Shown here one piece after another: positions 39,190-45,633 of a DNA stretch of 45,633 nt. Numbering within the stretch: position 1 is the first letter of the stretch; each line of letters begins with the position of its first letter. A program made the position numbers and the translations under genes. This DNA comes from Haemophilus haemolyticus M19501. GTDB taxonomy: Bacteria; Pseudomonadota; Gammaproteobacteria; Enterobacterales; Pasteurellaceae. Under the pieces are notes generated by a model. It was given only the letters and a program-made list of their open reading frames with translations. It was not told the origin of the DNA and did not search any database. The DNA lies in the NCBI RefSeq assembly GCF_000222025.1, contig NZ_AFQO01000010.1, forward strand, positions 1-45,633, read 5' to 3'.

Positions 39190-39268
39190 ATTAGTTTCCT
39201 ACGGCAGTGCTAACTGTTTCAGGTTCACGGGTATCATCTCAGCCTTTCGGCACCCCGACTAAAAGTAG
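39190..39268 (-). promoter_or_regulatory. TPP riboswitch (THI element)
   Basis: Minus-strand leader with the conserved cores: GGGGTGCC (P1/P2), GGCTGAGATGATACCC (pyrimidine-binding, with CTGAGA), GTGAACCTGA and the P4/P5 pyrophosphate-sensor GCACTGCCGTAGGAAACT, with ends closing as TTAGT/ACTAA. It controls the eight-gene thi operon. The 85-nt downstream region shows no strong terminator hairpin, so translational or other control is more likely than simple attenuation. Confidence 0.95.
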
Positions 39269-39273
39269 GAAAA

Positions 39274-39302
39274 ATTCTATACTGCAATGAAAAATAAAAC
39301 AA
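39274..39302 (-). promoter_or_regulatory. Promoter of the thi operon
   Basis: On the minus strand: TTGTTT (39302-39297), 17-bp spacer, TAGAAT (39279-39274). Start near 39267, directly at the 5' end of the riboswitch. Confidence 0.5.
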
Positions 39303-39357
39303 GGCTGAATTTTATTGGCTTTGGTTTATGATTTTTTAGCAAAACTAAATTTATACA

Positions 39358-39391
39358 AAATGCCTTTCCGATTTTATTCTTCGGAAAGGCA
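39358..39391 (-). terminator. efp terminator
   Basis: TGCCTTTCCGA / TCGGAAAGGCA, an 11-bp perfect stem with a 9-nt loop. On the minus strand it is followed by TTTTG. It lies 90 nt after the efp stop and isolates efp from the thi leader. Confidence 0.7.
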
Positions 39392-39481
39392 TTGAAATTG
39401 AATGCGGTTTTATCTATTAGATATTTACACTATTTCTAAATAATACCGTAGAAATTAACCGCACTTTTGTCATCTAAGCAA

Positions 39482-40048
39482 TTATTTTACGCGAGATACG
39501 TATTCGCCAGAACGAGTATCAACTCTGATAACTTCGCCGATTTGGACGAAAAGAGGTACTTTTACGACTGCGCCAGTGCTTAATGTTGCGGGTTTACCGC
39601 CTGTACCAGCTGTATCGCCTTTAAGGCCAGGGTCTGTATCGACGATTTCTAATTCAACAAAGTTTGGTGGCGTAACAGTAATTGGCGCACCATTCCATAA
39701 AGTCACGATACAATCTGCTTGGTCTAATAACCATTTTTCTGCATCACCTACAGCTTTTGCATCAGCAGAATATTGTTCAAATGTTTCTGGGTGCATGAAA
39801 TACCAGAATGCATCGTCTTTGTATGAATAAGTTAAGTTAAGATCCATAACATCAGCAGCTTCAACCGAAGTACCAGATTTGAAGTTTACGTCTAATACTT
39901 TGCCTGAAATTAATTTACGAATACGAGTACGGGTGAAGGCTTGACCTTTACCTGGTTTTACGAATTCATTTTCAACGATTACGCAAGGTTCACCGTCTTG
40001 CATAAATTTTAGACCTGGTTTGAAATCACTGGTAGTATATGTAGCCAT
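39482..40048 (-). CDS. efp: Elongation factor P
   Basis: 188 aa (E. coli 188). Rescues ribosomes at polyproline stretches. The modification-site lysine K34 in KPGKGQAF is present, with the KOW-like N-terminal domain and two OB domains; C-terminus [14 protein letters not shown]. The gene for the enzyme that makes the beta-lysine attached at K34 (epmB) starts 37 bp away on the other strand. An uptake signal follows the stop. Confidence 0.97.
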   Translation of the reverse strand: MATYTTSDFKPGLKFMQDGEPCVIVENEFVKPGKGQAFTRTRIRKLISGKVLDVNFKSGTSVEAADVMDLNLTYSYKDDAFWYFMHPETFEQYSADAKAVGDAEKWLLDQADCIVTLWNGAPITVTPPNFVELEIVDTDPGLKGDTAGTGGKPATLSTGAVVKVPLFVQIGEVIRVDTRSGEYVSRVK

Positions 40049-40085
40049 ATTTTTAATATCCTAAAAATTAGAGATGGTTTGAAAA

Positions 40086-41102
40086 GTGCGTATTTTAACC
40101 CAAGAACCCGTCATTAGAGAAGAACAAAATTGGCTCACAATTCTAAAAAATGCGATTTCAGATCCTAAATTATTGCTAAAAGCCTTAAATTTACCAGAAG
40201 ATGATTTTGAGCAATCCATTGCTGCACGGAAACTTTTTTCGCTCCGCGTACCACAACCTTTCATTGATAAAATAGAAAAAGGTAATCCGCAAGATCCCCT
40301 TTTCTTGCAAGTGATGTGTTCTGATCTAGAGTTTGTACAAGCCGAAGGATTTAGTACGGATCCCTTAGAAGAAAAAAATGCCAATGCGGTGCCGAATATT
40401 CTTCATAAATATAAAAACCGCTTGCTCTTTATGGCGAAGGGCGGTTGTGCTGTGAATTGTCGTTATTGCTTCCGCCGACATTTTCCTTACGATGAAAACC
40501 CAGGAAATAAAAAAAGCTGGCAACTGGCATTAGATTACATTGCGGTGCATCCTGAAATTGAAGAAGTGATTTTTTCAGGTGGCGATCCTTTAATGGCGAA
40601 AGATCATGAGTTAGCGTGGTTAATAAAACATTTGGAAAACATACCGCACTTACAGCGTTTGCGTATTCACACTCGTTTGCCTGTCGTGATTCCGCAACGG
40701 ATTACTGATGAATTTTGTACCTTATTAGCAGAAACTCGTTTGCAAACAGTTATGGTGACACACATTAATCACCCGAATGAAATTGATCAAATTTTTGCTC
40801 ATGCGATGCAAAAATTAAAAGCCGTGAATGTCACGCTTTTGAATCAATCCGTTTTGCTAAAAGGCGTGAATGATGACGCGCAAATTCTAAAAATATTGAG
40901 TGATAAACTTTTCCAAACAGGAATTTTACCTTATTACTTGCATTTGCTAGATAAAGTGCAAGGAGCGAGCCATTTTCTGATTAGCGATATCGAGGCTATG
41001 CAAATTTATAAAACCTTGCAATCTCTTACATCTGGCTATCTTGTTCCCAAACTCGCACGAGAAATTGCTGGCGAACCAAATAAGACTTTATACGCGGAAT
41101 AA
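40086..41102 (+). CDS. epmB: EF-P lysine 2,3-aminomutase EpmB
   Basis: 338 aa (E. coli YjeK/EpmB 342). Radical-SAM and PLP enzyme converting (R)-alpha-lysine to beta-lysine for EF-P K34, which EpmA then attaches. Cluster motif C121-x3-C125-x2-C128 (CAVNCRYCFRRHFPY), SAM-binding FSGGDPLM, and PLP-region LPYYLHLLDKVQG. The start is a GTG at 40086, within AAAAGTGCG that resembles an uptake signal; no in-frame ATG precedes it, and the family N-terminus fits. Only 37 bp separate it from efp, so the two promoters overlap. Confidence 0.94.
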   Translation: MRILTQEPVIREEQNWLTILKNAISDPKLLLKALNLPEDDFEQSIAARKLFSLRVPQPFIDKIEKGNPQDPLFLQVMCSDLEFVQAEGFSTDPLEEKNANAVPNILHKYKNRLLFMAKGGCAVNCRYCFRRHFPYDENPGNKKSWQLALDYIAVHPEIEEVIFSGGDPLMAKDHELAWLIKHLENIPHLQRLRIHTRLPVVIPQRITDEFCTLLAETRLQTVMVTHINHPNEIDQIFAHAMQKLKAVNVTLLNQSVLLKGVNDDAQILKILSDKLFQTGILPYYLHLLDKVQGASHFLISDIEAMQIYKTLQSLTSGYLVPKLAREIAGEPNKTLYAE

Positions 41103-41186
41103 GATCCGATAAAATATCGCGTAATTTTTTCGCCGCACTTCCGTGGCTAATTAACATGAATAACAACAAGTATCAGGAGTAATCCA

Positions 41187-42539
41187 GTGGATTCTATGAA
41201 TAAAAATCAAAATGAACAATCATCTCAAGATGAATTAGATTTAGGCCTTAACCAAGAGCCGATTACACCAAAGAAAACAATTCAGCCAAGTTCGTCAATT
41301 TTAGGTAAAGCAAAAGGGTTATTTGCCAAAAAAAATCACGTGCAAACTAACTTTCAGCAACGTAAAGAACCTACTTTTGGCGATTCATCAGCGCAAGAAA
41401 ATGCTCCTTTAATTCCGAGTGAAAATTTGAAAACAGCACAAGAGCCAGTTCTTCAAACTTCTTCCACAGAAGAAAATATTTCTACTGTTGATGAAGAAAT
41501 CAGTGCTGAAAATAACGCGGATGAAACCGTCGAAAAGGCTGAAAAACCTATTTTAGCCCAACCAGAAAAATGGAAAGTGTTGCAAGTATTACCAGCAAAA
41601 CATCGTCGTTTGTTTATGGCTATTTTTGTGTTGGTTATTTTATTGATTATTTTCTTTGCATTAAAACCAAGTTCTGACACCGTTGAGTCTTTCACTCAAT
41701 CTAACAGCAATGAAATCCCAGTTCAGTTCCAATCTTTAGATCAAAATCAACCAGTTGAAACCACGATTTTAGATAATCCTCCTGCACAAAATCAGATGGC
41801 GGCAGAGCAAGCTAACCAACCTGAAAATGCGCCAAAAGCAGATGAATCGGCTAATAGTGTAACCGCTCAAAATCAACCTGCAGAAAACATGGCTGCGCCA
41901 CAAAATATGGTTGCGCCACAAAATATGGCTCAAGCTGCTGTTCAAACCTCAAATACAATGGATTCGGCTAAGCCTATGCAAGCTGCTCAACCTGAGCCAC
42001 TACAAACTCAACAAGCTCAAGTGGAACAGCCAAAAGCGCCAACTGTTGTAGCACCAGTTCCACCAGTGAAAAAAGTAGTAGAACAACAAGTTGCGCATAA
42101 AGATATTGCGAAAAAAGAAGTGAAGGTTGCTGAAAAAGCACATGTACCAGCAAAAGCAACTGAACAAACCGTCGCTAAAACAGCAGGAAAAGCACCAATT
42201 GTTGAAGCCAAACCGGTTCAAGTTAAAAAAGAAACTAAGGTTCAAATAGTTGATGCAAAACCTGCAACAAAAGTAGCTGCACCAACTGCATCGGCGAAAA
42301 CATTAACTGTGCCTAAAGGCGTTTCTCTTATGCAAGTATTCCGTGACAATCAACTTAATATTTCGGATGTTAATGCAATGAGTAAAGCTGCGGGTGCGGG
42401 CAATGTGTTAAGTAGCTTTAAACCAGGTGATAAAGTTGCGATATCTGTGAACAGTCAAGGGCGAGTAAATGAAATGCGTTTATCTAACGGTACGCGATTT
42501 GTCCGTCAGTCTGATGGTTCTTATGAATATAAAAAATAG
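41187..42539 (+). CDS. oapA: Opacity-associated protein A
   Basis: 450 aa. Cytoplasmic N-terminus (1-150), one membrane span (about 152-172, LFMAIFVLVILLIIFFAL), a long Pro/Ala/Gln/Lys-rich periplasmic linker (175-365) and a C-terminal OapA/LysM-like domain (VPKGVSLMQVFRDNQLNISDV..., about 370-450) like that of E. coli YtfB. H. influenzae OapA is needed for transparent/opaque colony morphology and efficient epithelial attachment. I keep the GTG start at 41187 because the CAGGAG lies at ideal spacing from it; an ATG three codons later is the alternative. The linker contains two perfect 17-bp repeats (41894-41928). Confidence 0.9.
   Translation: MDSMNKNQNEQSSQDELDLGLNQEPITPKKTIQPSSSILGKAKGLFAKKNHVQTNFQQRKEPTFGDSSAQENAPLIPSENLKTAQEPVLQTSSTEENISTVDEEISAENNADETVEKAEKPILAQPEKWKVLQVLPAKHRRLFMAIFVLVILLIIFFALKPSSDTVESFTQSNSNEIPVQFQSLDQNQPVETTILDNPPAQNQMAAEQANQPENAPKADESANSVTAQNQPAENMAAPQNMVAPQNMAQAAVQTSNTMDSAKPMQAAQPEPLQTQQAQVEQPKAPTVVAPVPPVKKVVEQQVAHKDIAKKEVKVAEKAHVPAKATEQTVAKTAGKAPIVEAKPVQVKKETKVQIVDAKPATKVAAPTASAKTLTVPKGVSLMQVFRDNQLNISDVNAMSKAAGAGNVLSSFKPGDKVAISVNSQGRVNEMRLSNGTRFVRQSDGSYEYKK
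41894..41928 (+). repeat. Tandem repeat inside the oapA linker
   Basis: Two 17-bp perfect copies of TGCGCCACAAAATATGG separated by one base (18-nt period), encoding APQNM-V-APQNM. In-frame units, so expansion or contraction would change linker length without breaking the frame. Confidence 0.75.
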
Positions 42540-42545
42540 TTTTTA

Positions 42546-42570
42546 GGGCGAGCAATCGCCCATTTTTCTT
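42546..42570 (+). terminator. Hairpin between oapA and oapB
   Basis: GGGCGA / TCGCCC stem with a 4-nt loop followed by ATTTTTCTTTTT. It is a terminator or attenuator between the two oap genes, which are only 47 nt apart. Confidence 0.7.
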
Positions 42571-42586
42571 TTTCAAGTAGGATGTT

Positions 42587-42991
42587 ATGTTTAAAAAAAC
42601 GTTTCTAATTTTAACCGCACTTTGCTTGATCGGTTGTACTCAAAATGGTTTACCAAAGAAGCCAGAGCCGCAAAAGATGCAGGTGGAAAAAGTAGATAAA
42701 GCTTTGCAAAAAGGTGAGGCTAAAGTTTATTTGTGTAAAGATGATAAGCAAGTTCGTGTGGTTCATTCCACTCAAAAAAAACGTAAAAAATCATTGCATC
42801 ACATTACGGTGACTTTCAATGCTATGTCAGAAAAATTGACATTAATGATTTCTGAGCGCGGTAAAAATTACGGCAATATTCGTTGGGCGTGGCAAGAGCG
42901 CGATGATTTTAGTGTGCTAAAAACTAATTTAGGTGAAGTTTTAGCGGAACAATGTGTGTTACAACCCGTAGAGCGTTTATCCGGTAATTAA
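42587..42991 (+). CDS. oapB: Opacity-associated lipoprotein B
   Basis: 134 aa. Lipoprotein signal with lipobox LIGC (C17), then a basic linker and a compact C-terminal domain with two cysteines (LCKDD, EQCVLQ), resembling small periplasmic lysozyme-inhibitor-like folds only by eye. In H. influenzae oapB follows oapA and contributes to opacity and colonisation. The GTAGGATG before the ATG supports the start. An uptake signal sits within the signal-peptide codons (LTALC). Recognition is mainly by position and sequence similarity I recall. Confidence 0.82.
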   Translation: MFKKTFLILTALCLIGCTQNGLPKKPEPQKMQVEKVDKALQKGEAKVYLCKDDKQVRVVHSTQKKRKKSLHHITVTFNAMSEKLTLMISERGKNYGNIRWAWQERDDFSVLKTNLGEVLAEQCVLQPVERLSGN

Positions 42992-42993
42992 TT

Positions 42994-43704
42994 GTGCAAA
43001 CCGAACTCCAGCGAGGCTTTATTCTTCATCGTCGCCCTTATAGTGAAACGAGTCTTTTAGTGGATTTGTTTACTGAAGAAAGTGGTCGCCTAACCGTGAT
43101 CGCCAAGGGCGCACGAGCAAAGCGTTCATCTTGGAAGTCGGTCTTGCAACCTTTCACACCTTTATTGTTGCGTTGGACGGGAAAAAGTTCATTGAAAACC
43201 CTTACTAAAGCTGAACCCGCCGCAATTACACTTCCTTTACAACAAACCGCACTTTATAGCGGTTTTTATGTGAATGAGTTACTGACTCGTGTCATTGAGC
43301 CTGAAACGCCGAATCCTTCGCTGTTTCAACATTATTTAAAATGCTTAACGGACTTGGCAACTGAAACCAATGTTGAGCCAACTTTGCGTCTTTTTGAATT
43401 TCAACTTTTACAAATTCTCGGTTACGGCGTGGATTTTCTGCATTGTGCAGGATCTGGCGAGCCTGTAGATTGTACAATGACATATCGTTATCGTGAGGAA
43501 AAAGGTTTCATTGCATCCTTAGTGAAAGATAATCTCACCTTTTACGGAAGAGATTTGTTAGCCTTTGAAGCCCTTGATTTTTCTGATGATGCGGTACGTC
43601 AAGCGGCAAAACGTTTTACTCGTATTGCACTGAAACCTTATCTTGGCGATAAACCATTAAAAAGCCGAGAATTATTCACTCAAAATATTTTACTTCTAAA
43701 ATAA
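42994..43704 (+). CDS. recO: DNA repair protein RecO
   Basis: 236 aa (E. coli 242). Works with RecR to load RecA on SSB-coated gaps. OB-fold N-terminus ([42 protein letters not shown]) and helical C-terminal domain with [15 protein letters not shown]. The start is GTG at 42994, two bases after the oapB stop, and the stop overlaps the rlmD ATG (TAATG). Confidence 0.94.
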   Translation: MQTELQRGFILHRRPYSETSLLVDLFTEESGRLTVIAKGARAKRSSWKSVLQPFTPLLLRWTGKSSLKTLTKAEPAAITLPLQQTALYSGFYVNELLTRVIEPETPNPSLFQHYLKCLTDLATETNVEPTLRLFEFQLLQILGYGVDFLHCAGSGEPVDCTMTYRYREEKGFIASLVKDNLTFYGRDLLAFEALDFSDDAVRQAAKRFTRIALKPYLGDKPLKSRELFTQNILLLK

Positions 43705-45296
43705 TGGTTCTTCTTTATACCCCAAAGCAAAAAACAAACAATGTTCAAACCGTTACGGCTGATATTCTTGATTTAGATTATCAAGGTTTAGGCGTCGCGA
43801 AAATTAATGGTAAAACTTGGTTTATTGAAAATGCACTTCCGCACGAAAAAGTGGAATGTCGTATTCTGGAAGATAAACGCCAATATGGGCATGCTACGGC
43901 AAAAAAATGGTTAGTAAAAAGTTCTGAACGTTTAGAACCTAAATGTGCTCATTTTATGCGTTGTGGTGGTTGCCAAGGGCAACATATTCCGATTGAAATG
44001 CAGAGGAAAGCGAAAGAATCCGCATTGTTTAAACGATTAAGTAAGTTACAGTCAGAACCGATTTCATTTCAACCTATGATTTGCGGCGATGCTTGGGCGT
44101 ATCGTCGTCGTGTGCGTTTGAGTTTATGGTTTAATCCAAACACAAAACAAATCGAGATGGGCTTTCGTCAGAAAAATACCAATGATTTAATTAGCGTTCA
44201 ATCTTGCGAAGTGGCAGAACCTGCAATTAATTATTTACTACCTAAATTAGCCGCACTTTTAGAACAATTCTCTGCGCCGAAACAGCTTGGGCATATTGAA
44301 TTGGTGGCGGCCGATAATGGCGTCGCAATGTTGTTACGTTATACGAAAAATCTTGCAGAAACTGACCGCACTTTATTGCTCAAATTTGCTGAACAAGAAA
44401 AGTTAATGCTGTTTTTACAAAGCGATGAAGGCATTGAACAAATCTATGGCGATGCACCTTATTATCAATTTTCTGATGGCATAAAATTACATTTTGATAT
44501 TCGTGATTTTATTCAAGTGAACAGAGCATTGAACGAACGTATGGTCAATACAGCCTTGGATTGGCTTGAATTGAACCAACAGGATTGCGTGCTCGATTTA
44601 TTTTGCGGCATGGGAAATTTTACGCTCCCTCTCGCCAAACGCGTGAAAAGTGCGGTAGGAATTGAAGGTGTTTTTGAAATGGTACAAAAAGCGGAGCAAA
44701 ATGCCGCAAGAAACCAAATCAAGAATATTGAATTTTTCCAAGCTGATCTTGACCAATCCTTTGTTGAACAACCTTGGGCTAATCAGTCGTTCAATAAAAT
44801 TTTGCTTGATCCTCCACGCAGTGGTGCAGCTTTCGCGTTAAATGCGTTGTGCGAGTTGAAAGCAGAGAAAATTTTATATGTATCTTGTAATCCCGCAACA
44901 TTAGTGCGCGATGCGGAAATTTTATGTAATTTTGGCTACAAGATTGAAAAAAGTGCGGTGATAGATATGTTCCCTCATACGGGGCATTTGGAGACGGTAG
45001 TACTATTGTCCAAACTCGATGTCGATAAGCATATAGATGTTGAAATTAAGCTGGATGAGCTTGATTTGACAAGTGCTGAAAGCAAGGCTACTTATGCACA
45101 AATCAAAGAATATATATTGGAAAAATTCAATTTAAAGGTTTCGACACTCTATATTGCACAGATTAAAAAGAAATGTGGTATTGAATTAAGGGAGCATTAT
45201 AATAAATCAAAAAAAGAGAAACAAGTTATTCCACAATGCACACCGGAAAAAGAGGAAGCTATCATGGATGCTTTAAGGCATTTTAAGATGATCTAA
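43704..45296 (+). CDS. rlmD: 23S rRNA (uracil(1939)-C5)-methyltransferase with a foreign C-terminal extension
   Basis: 530 aa, about 95 residues longer than E. coli RlmD (433) and the Haemophilus enzyme as I recall it. The native part is complete: TRAM domain (10-70), Fe-S cysteines C81, C87, C90, C168, SAM motif VLDLFCGMGNF, and nucleophile C395 (YVSCNPATL). After PHTGHLETVVLLS (about 424-436) it continues in frame with LDVDKHIDVEIKLDELDLTS... to ...EEAIMDALRHFKMI. From memory this matches the tail of Firmicutes RumA-family proteins, not Pasteurellaceae. The tail uses ATA, AGG and AAG codons more than the rest. A chimeric gene at the edge of acquired DNA is the best explanation; the enzyme core should remain active. 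Confidence 0.9.
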   Translation: MVLLYTPKQKTNNVQTVTADILDLDYQGLGVAKINGKTWFIENALPHEKVECRILEDKRQYGHATAKKWLVKSSERLEPKCAHFMRCGGCQGQHIPIEMQRKAKESALFKRLSKLQSEPISFQPMICGDAWAYRRRVRLSLWFNPNTKQIEMGFRQKNTNDLISVQSCEVAEPAINYLLPKLAALLEQFSAPKQLGHIELVAADNGVAMLLRYTKNLAETDRTLLLKFAEQEKLMLFLQSDEGIEQIYGDAPYYQFSDGIKLHFDIRDFIQVNRALNERMVNTALDWLELNQQDCVLDLFCGMGNFTLPLAKRVKSAVGIEGVFEMVQKAEQNAARNQIKNIEFFQADLDQSFVEQPWANQSFNKILLDPPRSGAAFALNALCELKAEKILYVSCNPATLVRDAEILCNFGYKIEKSAVIDMFPHTGHLETVVLLSKLDVDKHIDVEIKLDELDLTSAESKATYAQIKEYILEKFNLKVSTLYIAQIKKKCGIELREHYNKSKKEKQVIPQCTPEKEEAIMDALRHFKMI

Positions 45297-45349
45297 TAGA
45301 AAAGATACTAATTCAAGTTAAAAATTATATGGTAAAGGAGAGTGAATGT

Positions 45350-45633
45350 ATGGAAAGTATTAATGTTGAATGTCAGGTATTTACTCCTCGTAATATTGTC
45401 ATTGAGATATTAAATCAAGCTGGATATATAGAAAAGCTATATGGGAAAAAGGTCCTAGAAAATTCTTGTGGTGATGGAGCTTTTCTCGTTGAAATTGTTG
45501 ATAGATATATAGTAGATTGCTTAAAACAAAATTTTACTAAAAATAAGATAATCTATGGATTGGAAAATGATATATATGGAAATGAAATAGATGAAAAACA
45601 CAAAACAAATTGTATAGATAATTTAAATAAGGT
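45350..45633 (+). CDS. N6-adenine DNA methyltransferase, N-terminal part (cut by the window end)
   Basis: 94 codons visible, open to the window edge. ATG at 45350 with AAAGGAGAG 8 nt ahead. The product begins with CQVFTPRNIVIEILNQAGY and has a clear SAM motif I, VLENSCGDGAFLVEIV (about 36-51), followed by the acidic SAM-ribose element YGNEID (about 75-80). VFTP plus N/S-C-G-D-G-A-F is typical of gamma-type or type I/IIG adenine methylases of restriction-modification systems. Seven of 94 codons are ATA, rare in the flanking genes, and the region is AT-rich with no uptake signal, so it is probably horizontally acquired. Specificity and the cognate nuclease lie outside the window. Confidence 0.8.
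   Translation, partial: MESINVECQVFTPRNIVIEILNQAGYIEKLYGKKVLENSCGDGAFLVEIVDRYIVDCLKQNFTKNKIIYGLENDIYGNEIDEKHKTNCIDNLNK

Noticed and set aside
45346-45360. ATG at 45346 as the methylase start
   Set aside because: It is in another frame and hits a stop after a few codons; the ATG at 45350 opens the methylase frame.

Overview
The window is chromosomal DNA from a Haemophilus of the H. influenzae / H. haemolyticus group. The evidence is about 37 exact copies of the Haemophilus uptake signal (AAGTGCGGT or its complement, roughly one per 1.2 kb), low GC, and genes typical of that group: oapA/oapB, the protein E adhesin, lpt6, and pfl/foc with Haemophilus-type flanks. It is mostly ordinary core genome with no rRNA operon, IS element, CRISPR array or prophage. 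The unusual parts are the far right end, one trimeric autotransporter near 10 kb, a few non-coding signals, and the gene order. From memory, the homologues lie in many separate blocks in strain Rd KW20, so this strain is rearranged relative to Rd or is a sister species.

Layout. 0-0.3 kb: two identical tRNA-Val(UAC) genes. 0.4-5 kb: lpt6 (LPS phosphoethanolamine transferase), then the leftward cluster yihY-ychJ-yiiM, and udp. 5-9.8 kb: pssA, a YfiF-type SPOUT methyltransferase, trmN6 and srmB. 9.8-11.2 kb: a YadA-like trimeric autotransporter behind a good promoter and a short hexamer repeat. 11.2-15.2 kb: rdgC, proC, an HcaT-like MFS carrier and xerD. 15.3-20.8 kb: pyrG, eno, a small conserved protein, and the ygiB-ygiC pair. 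20.8-26 kb: anaerobic formate/pyruvate metabolism (focA, pflB, an ABM-domain gene, pflA) and the protein E lipoprotein gene. 26-29 kb: dsbB-nhaB opposite fadR. 29-30.8 kb: rsmE-yqgE-yqgF. 30.8-32.3 kb: trhP plus a candidate small RNA. 32.4-39.3 kb: one leftward thiamin-salvage operon of eight genes (thiZ-thiX-thiY-tenA-thiM-thiD-thiE-thiU) under a TPP riboswitch. 39.5-41.1 kb: efp divergent from epmB, which modifies EF-P. 41.2-45.3 kb: oapA, oapB, recO, rlmD. From 45.35 kb: the start of an N6-adenine DNA methyltransferase, cut by the window edge.

How the genes connect. The tRNA-Val(UAC) genes encode a substrate of two enzymes in the same window, TrmN6 (m6A37) and TrhP (ho5U34). EF-P and EpmB are target and modifier. 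The thi operon imports and recycles thiamin pyrimidine and thiazole pieces and condenses them to thiamin phosphate. FocA, PflB and PflA form the fermentative formate branch.

Most notable. (1) rlmD carries an in-frame C-terminal extension of about 90 residues unlike the Haemophilus enzyme and resembling the tail of Firmicutes RumA-family proteins. It is followed at once by an AT-rich DNA methyltransferase with foreign codon use, which looks like the left junction of a horizontally acquired restriction-modification island. (2) A stand-alone promoter and terminator on the minus strand at 30.75-30.86 kb look like an sRNA of about 80 nt. (3) A 45-codon ORF with a very strong Shine-Dalgarno overlaps the focA start. 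(4) The thiamin operon is consolidated behind one riboswitch.
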